A stretch of 7,930 nucleotides of DNA from Pseudomonadales bacterium (GTDB lineage Bacteria; Pseudomonadota; Gammaproteobacteria; Pseudomonadales; UBA7239), in the NCBI GenBank assembly GCA_020443005.1, contig JAGRJA010000143.1, positions 1 to 7,930 of the forward strand. The letters are read 5' to 3'. Below are positions 5,928 through 7,930 of this stretch, in pieces (the stretch's first letter is position 1; each line of letters starts with the position of its first letter). The translations under genes were made by a program, and so were the position numbers. Below the pieces are notes generated by a model. The model saw only the letters and a list, made by a program, of their open reading frames with translations, was not told where the DNA came from and did no database searches.

Positions 5928-7175
5928 ATGAGTAGAAAGGCGCATATTGTTGGTGTTGGTGAGACACCTTATGCAAAATGGGGGAGGATTGCCGAAGTGA
6001 TGCAGGGTGATGTTACCGAGCACGCCCTTGCGCATTTTGCGATCATGAAAGCGGTAGAAGATGCCGGGTTAAGCATTGACGATGTTGATGGTCTGGCCTC
6101 ATTTGCAGAAGACAGGAATGAAGCCATATTCATTGCCGCAGAACTGGGTATTCCCGAGCTGCGGTTTGGCAATATGGTATGGATGCCGGGAGGTGGTGGA
6201 GGTTGTGCTGCTGTTTCCAATGCCGCTATGGCGGTTGAAACAGGGCAGGCGGAAGTGGTGGTTGTTTATCGCGCCTTGTGTCAGGGCGAGTTTATGCGCT
6301 TTGGTCATGCGGCCGAGCTCATGGCCAATGATGGTGGCGGTGCTGCAGAACCACCCCCGGTCAGTTTCCAGCAAGCCAACACGCTGATGCTGGCGGCTAT
6401 GGGGCAGGTCATGCCTTTTGGTATGTTGACCGGTGCTGCAGCCTTTGCGCTGCCTTTCAGGCGACACATGCACAAATACGGTACAAGCAGTGAGCATCTG
6501 GGGAAAATTGCTGTTACCTTCAGGGAACATGCCAATCGCAATCCCCGTGCGGTGCTGAAAGACAAGCCCTTAAGCCTTGAACAACACCAGGGCAGCCGAA
6601 TGATCGCCGATCCTTTCCGTCTGTTTGACTGTTGCATGGAAAACGACGGGGCTTGTGCGGTGGTTGTAACAACGGAAGAACGCGCCAGATCACTGAAAAA
6701 ACGCCCCGTTGAAATTGTCGCCAGTGTTCAGGGTGCTCCCAAAGGTTACTCGTTCGGTTCTTTCACCAATGCCAATATCGATGATGCCATCTATGCGACG
6801 GGTGGCACCGAGCAAATGGCAAACAGGCTCTGGCAAAAAGCCGGCATGAGGCCGGAGGATGTCGATGTTGCCCAGATTTATGACCACTTTACCGGCAGCG
6901 TATTGATGCAGCTCGAAGACTTTGGTTTCTGCAAGAGAGGTGAAGGCGGTGATTTTATCGACAGTGGCGCATTGAGCTGGAAGGGTGGCTCATTGCCTAC
7001 CAATACATCGGGCGGCAGTTTGTCTGAAGCCTATATGCATGGCCTGAATCATGTGCTGGAAGGGGCGCGTTCCCTGTGGGGCGAATCCTGCTGCCCGGTT
7101 GAAAATGCAAATGTTTGCCTTGTTACAAGCGCAGCCGGCGTGCCTTCCAGTGCACTATTGCTGAAAGGCCACTGA
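5928..7175 (+). CDS. Thiolase-fold protein of the SCP-x/Ltp2 type, probably a C-C lyase rather than a thiolase
   Basis: This 415-residue protein belongs to the thiolase superfamily branch of lipid-transfer/SCP-x proteins, which act on acyl-CoA. It begins with SRKAHIVGVGETPYAKWGR, and continues with AVEDAGLSIDDVDGLASFAE and DPFRLFDCCMENDGACAVVV (about 228-247). The C-terminal motif NTSGGSLSEAYMHG is at 359-372. Compared with human SCP-x from memory, the nucleophile Cys position falls on G89 in a GGGGG run (C93 is four residues later), the His of HDCF is Y318 in IYDHFT, and the His of GHP is Y369. Two tyrosines about 50 residues apart and no Cys are features of the Ltp2 steroid side-chain aldolase, which requires a DUF35 partner such as the one encoded next. 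The ATG has GAGG at 5915-5918 with 9-base spacing. A retro-aldol C-C cleavage of a CoA ester is my inference; a non-catalytic or acyltransferase role like PhlC remains possible. Confidence 0.88.
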   Translation: MSRKAHIVGVGETPYAKWGRIAEVMQGDVTEHALAHFAIMKAVEDAGLSIDDVDGLASFAEDRNEAIFIAAELGIPELRFGNMVWMPGGGGGCAAVSNAAMAVETGQAEVVVVYRALCQGEFMRFGHAAELMANDGGGAAEPPPVSFQQANTLMLAAMGQVMPFGMLTGAAAFALPFRRHMHKYGTSSEHLGKIAVTFREHANRNPRAVLKDKPLSLEQHQGSRMIADPFRLFDCCMENDGACAVVVTTEERARSLKKRPVEIVASVQGAPKGYSFGSFTNANIDDAIYATGGTEQMANRLWQKAGMRPEDVDVAQIYDHFTGSVLMQLEDFGFCKRGEGGDFIDSGALSWKGGSLPTNTSGGSLSEAYMHGLNHVLEGARSLWGESCCPVENANVCLVTSAAGVPSSALLLKGH

Positions 7176-7186
7176 CCGCCCTGGCG

Positions 7187-7206
7187 CAATGTATTTCAAT
7201 GTATTC
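7187..7206. repeat. Short tandem direct repeat in the thiolase-fold/DUF35 spacer
   Basis: CAATGTATT occurs twice (7187-7195 and 7197-7205) with a 10-bp period, in the 62-base gap between the two genes. The second copy runs into ATTCA (7203-7207), and TGAAT follows at 7218-7222. Function is unknown; it may be local slippage. Confidence 0.5.
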
Positions 7207-7237
7207 AATTTGATCGCTGAATCTGGAGAAACAGAAG

Positions 7238-7684
7238 ATGAATGAACAAACACAACGCTGGTTTCCAAACTCGATGCCGGCGCCCATGGTCGACAAATAC
7301 AGTTTGCCCTGGTGGCAGGCTTGCGCCGAAAACAGAATGACGGCGCAACGATGCAAAAGTTGCAACCATGCCCAACTGCCACCCGCGCCGCTTTGCAGTG
7401 AGTGTCGGGGAAATGATTTTGAGCTGACAGCGTTAAGCGGCAAGGGAAGGCTTTACACCTATACGGCTGTTCATCAGCCGGTTTCAATGGAGCAGACATT
7501 GCCTTTCATTATCGCGGTCATCGAGCTCGATGTAGAGGGCACACCCTGCAAAAACCCGGTGAGACTGATGAGCAATCTTGTGGAATGTGAGGAAGCAGAC
7601 CTTGAAATTGGCAAGCCCGTTCATGTGGTGTGGGAAAAAATGAGCGATATGGTGTCAATTCCCCGTTTCAAATTTACCGTATAA
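7238..7684 (+). CDS. DUF35 Zn-ribbon/OB-fold protein, partner of the thiolase-fold protein
   Basis: This small cytosolic protein (148 residues) belongs to the DUF35 family, whose members form complexes with thiolase-fold enzymes; known examples are ChsH2-DUF35 with Ltp2 and PhlB with PhlC. After an N-terminal helix (YSLPWWQACAENRMTAQRC), a rubredoxin-like zinc ribbon is formed by C39 and C42 (CKSC) and C53 and C56 (CSEC). The OB-fold domain covers about 60-148 (GKGRLYTYTAVHQPV, LPFIIAVIELD, GKPVHVVWEK, ending in IPRFKFTV). Its position, 62 bases after the thiolase-fold gene on the same strand, and the family's known pairing make a joint complex very likely. Unlike ChsH2, there is no fused MaoC-like hydratase domain. 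The ATG has GGAG at 7225-7228 with 9-base spacing. Confidence 0.92.
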   Translation: MNEQTQRWFPNSMPAPMVDKYSLPWWQACAENRMTAQRCKSCNHAQLPPAPLCSECRGNDFELTALSGKGRLYTYTAVHQPVSMEQTLPFIIAVIELDVEGTPCKNPVRLMSNLVECEEADLEIGKPVHVVWEKMSDMVSIPRFKFTV

Positions 7685-7699
7685 AAGAGGCAGCTGACG

Positions 7700-7837
7700 A
7701 TGATTGGCAGCGCGCTGGATACAAGCCGTTACCAATGGCGGAAGGTGAACGATGAAGAAGGTGCAAGTCATTTTATTCATCACGGTGTTATGATTTTAAC
7801 GCGTTTGCCAGATAAGCTTGCCGTTCTTGAACAATAA
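7700..7837 (+). CDS. Hypothetical 45-residue protein
   Basis: An open frame of 45 codons starts with ATG 15 bases after the DUF35 stop, behind a good Shine-Dalgarno (AGAGG at 7686-7690, 9-base spacing), and ends in TAA at 7835-7837. The peptide begins MIGSALDTSRYQWRKVNDEE and has a histidine pair in SHFIHHGV. It has no membrane segment, and I recognise no family. The ribosome binding site and close spacing suggest it is translated with the operon. The short length and soluble, mixed composition would also fit the truncated beginning of a larger gene. Confidence 0.4.
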   Translation: MIGSALDTSRYQWRKVNDEEGASHFIHHGVMILTRLPDKLAVLEQ

Positions 7838-7865
7838 TCCTTGATGTAAAGTAGGTTAATGAGCC

Positions 7866-7930
7866 ATGAAAGAAGCAATTGATATTGAGCTGTTCAAAAA
7901 TGACCAGACCGCTCTCGACAACTACCTGCA
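7866..7930 (+). CDS. Beginning of an unidentified protein, cut by the window edge
   Basis: An ATG at 7866 opens a frame that stays open to the end of the window, giving 21 complete codons. It begins MKEAIDIELFKNDQTALDNY. An ATG seven bases earlier (7859) leads to a stop after a few codons. An AGG at 7853-7855 is a weak ribosome binding site 10 bases upstream. Too little is visible to assign a family. It lies on the same strand as the thiolase-fold/DUF35 pair and may belong to the same operon. Confidence 0.5.
   Translation, partial: MKEAIDIELFKNDQTALDNYL

Overview
The window joins a conserved core segment to a catabolic-looking segment and most likely comes from the chromosome of a gammaproteobacterium. 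The evidence is the order pheT - ihfA - MerR-type regulator - tRNA-Pro, which is typical of gammaproteobacteria. The IHF-alpha protein is also very close, from memory, to those of Pseudomonas and its relatives. By eye, base composition is balanced throughout, and I see no transposase, integrase, rRNA or CRISPR array.

Layout, left to right. Positions 1-1931 hold the C-terminal four fifths of phenylalanyl-tRNA synthetase beta (pheT). One base later comes ihfA (1933-2238), which overlaps a MerR-family regulator (2219-2599). This operon ends in a hairpin at 2591-2610 that includes the regulator's stop codon. A tRNA-Pro(GGG) gene follows at 2671-2747, with its own promoter and a strong intrinsic terminator at 2765-2795. 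After the terminator the character changes. A promoter at about 2848-2875 drives a class II aldolase/adducin-fold protein (2913-3683) and a TauD/TfdA-type Fe(II)/2-oxoglutarate dioxygenase (3765-4685). A convergent LysR-type regulator lies on the minus strand (4728-5651). It diverges from a pair encoding a thiolase-fold protein (5928-7175) and a DUF35 Zn-ribbon/OB-fold partner (7238-7684). The right edge has a 45-codon ORF of unknown meaning (7700-7837) and the start of an unidentified gene (7866 onward).

How the genes may work together (inference). The LysR protein probably controls the divergent thiolase-fold/DUF35 operon through a 17-bp palindrome with a T-N11-A core at 5661-5677, and may also control the aldolase/dioxygenase operon. 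The thiolase-fold protein lacks the catalytic Cys and both His of thiolases. It has Tyr at both His positions, the pattern of the Ltp2 aldolase that works with a DUF35 partner in steroid side-chain degradation. The aldolase-fold protein keeps the three metal-binding His but lacks the Glu used by fuculose-1-phosphate aldolase. With the oxygenase, this suggests an uncharacterised pathway for oxidising and cleaving an acyl-CoA or related substrate. The substrate cannot be read from the sequence.
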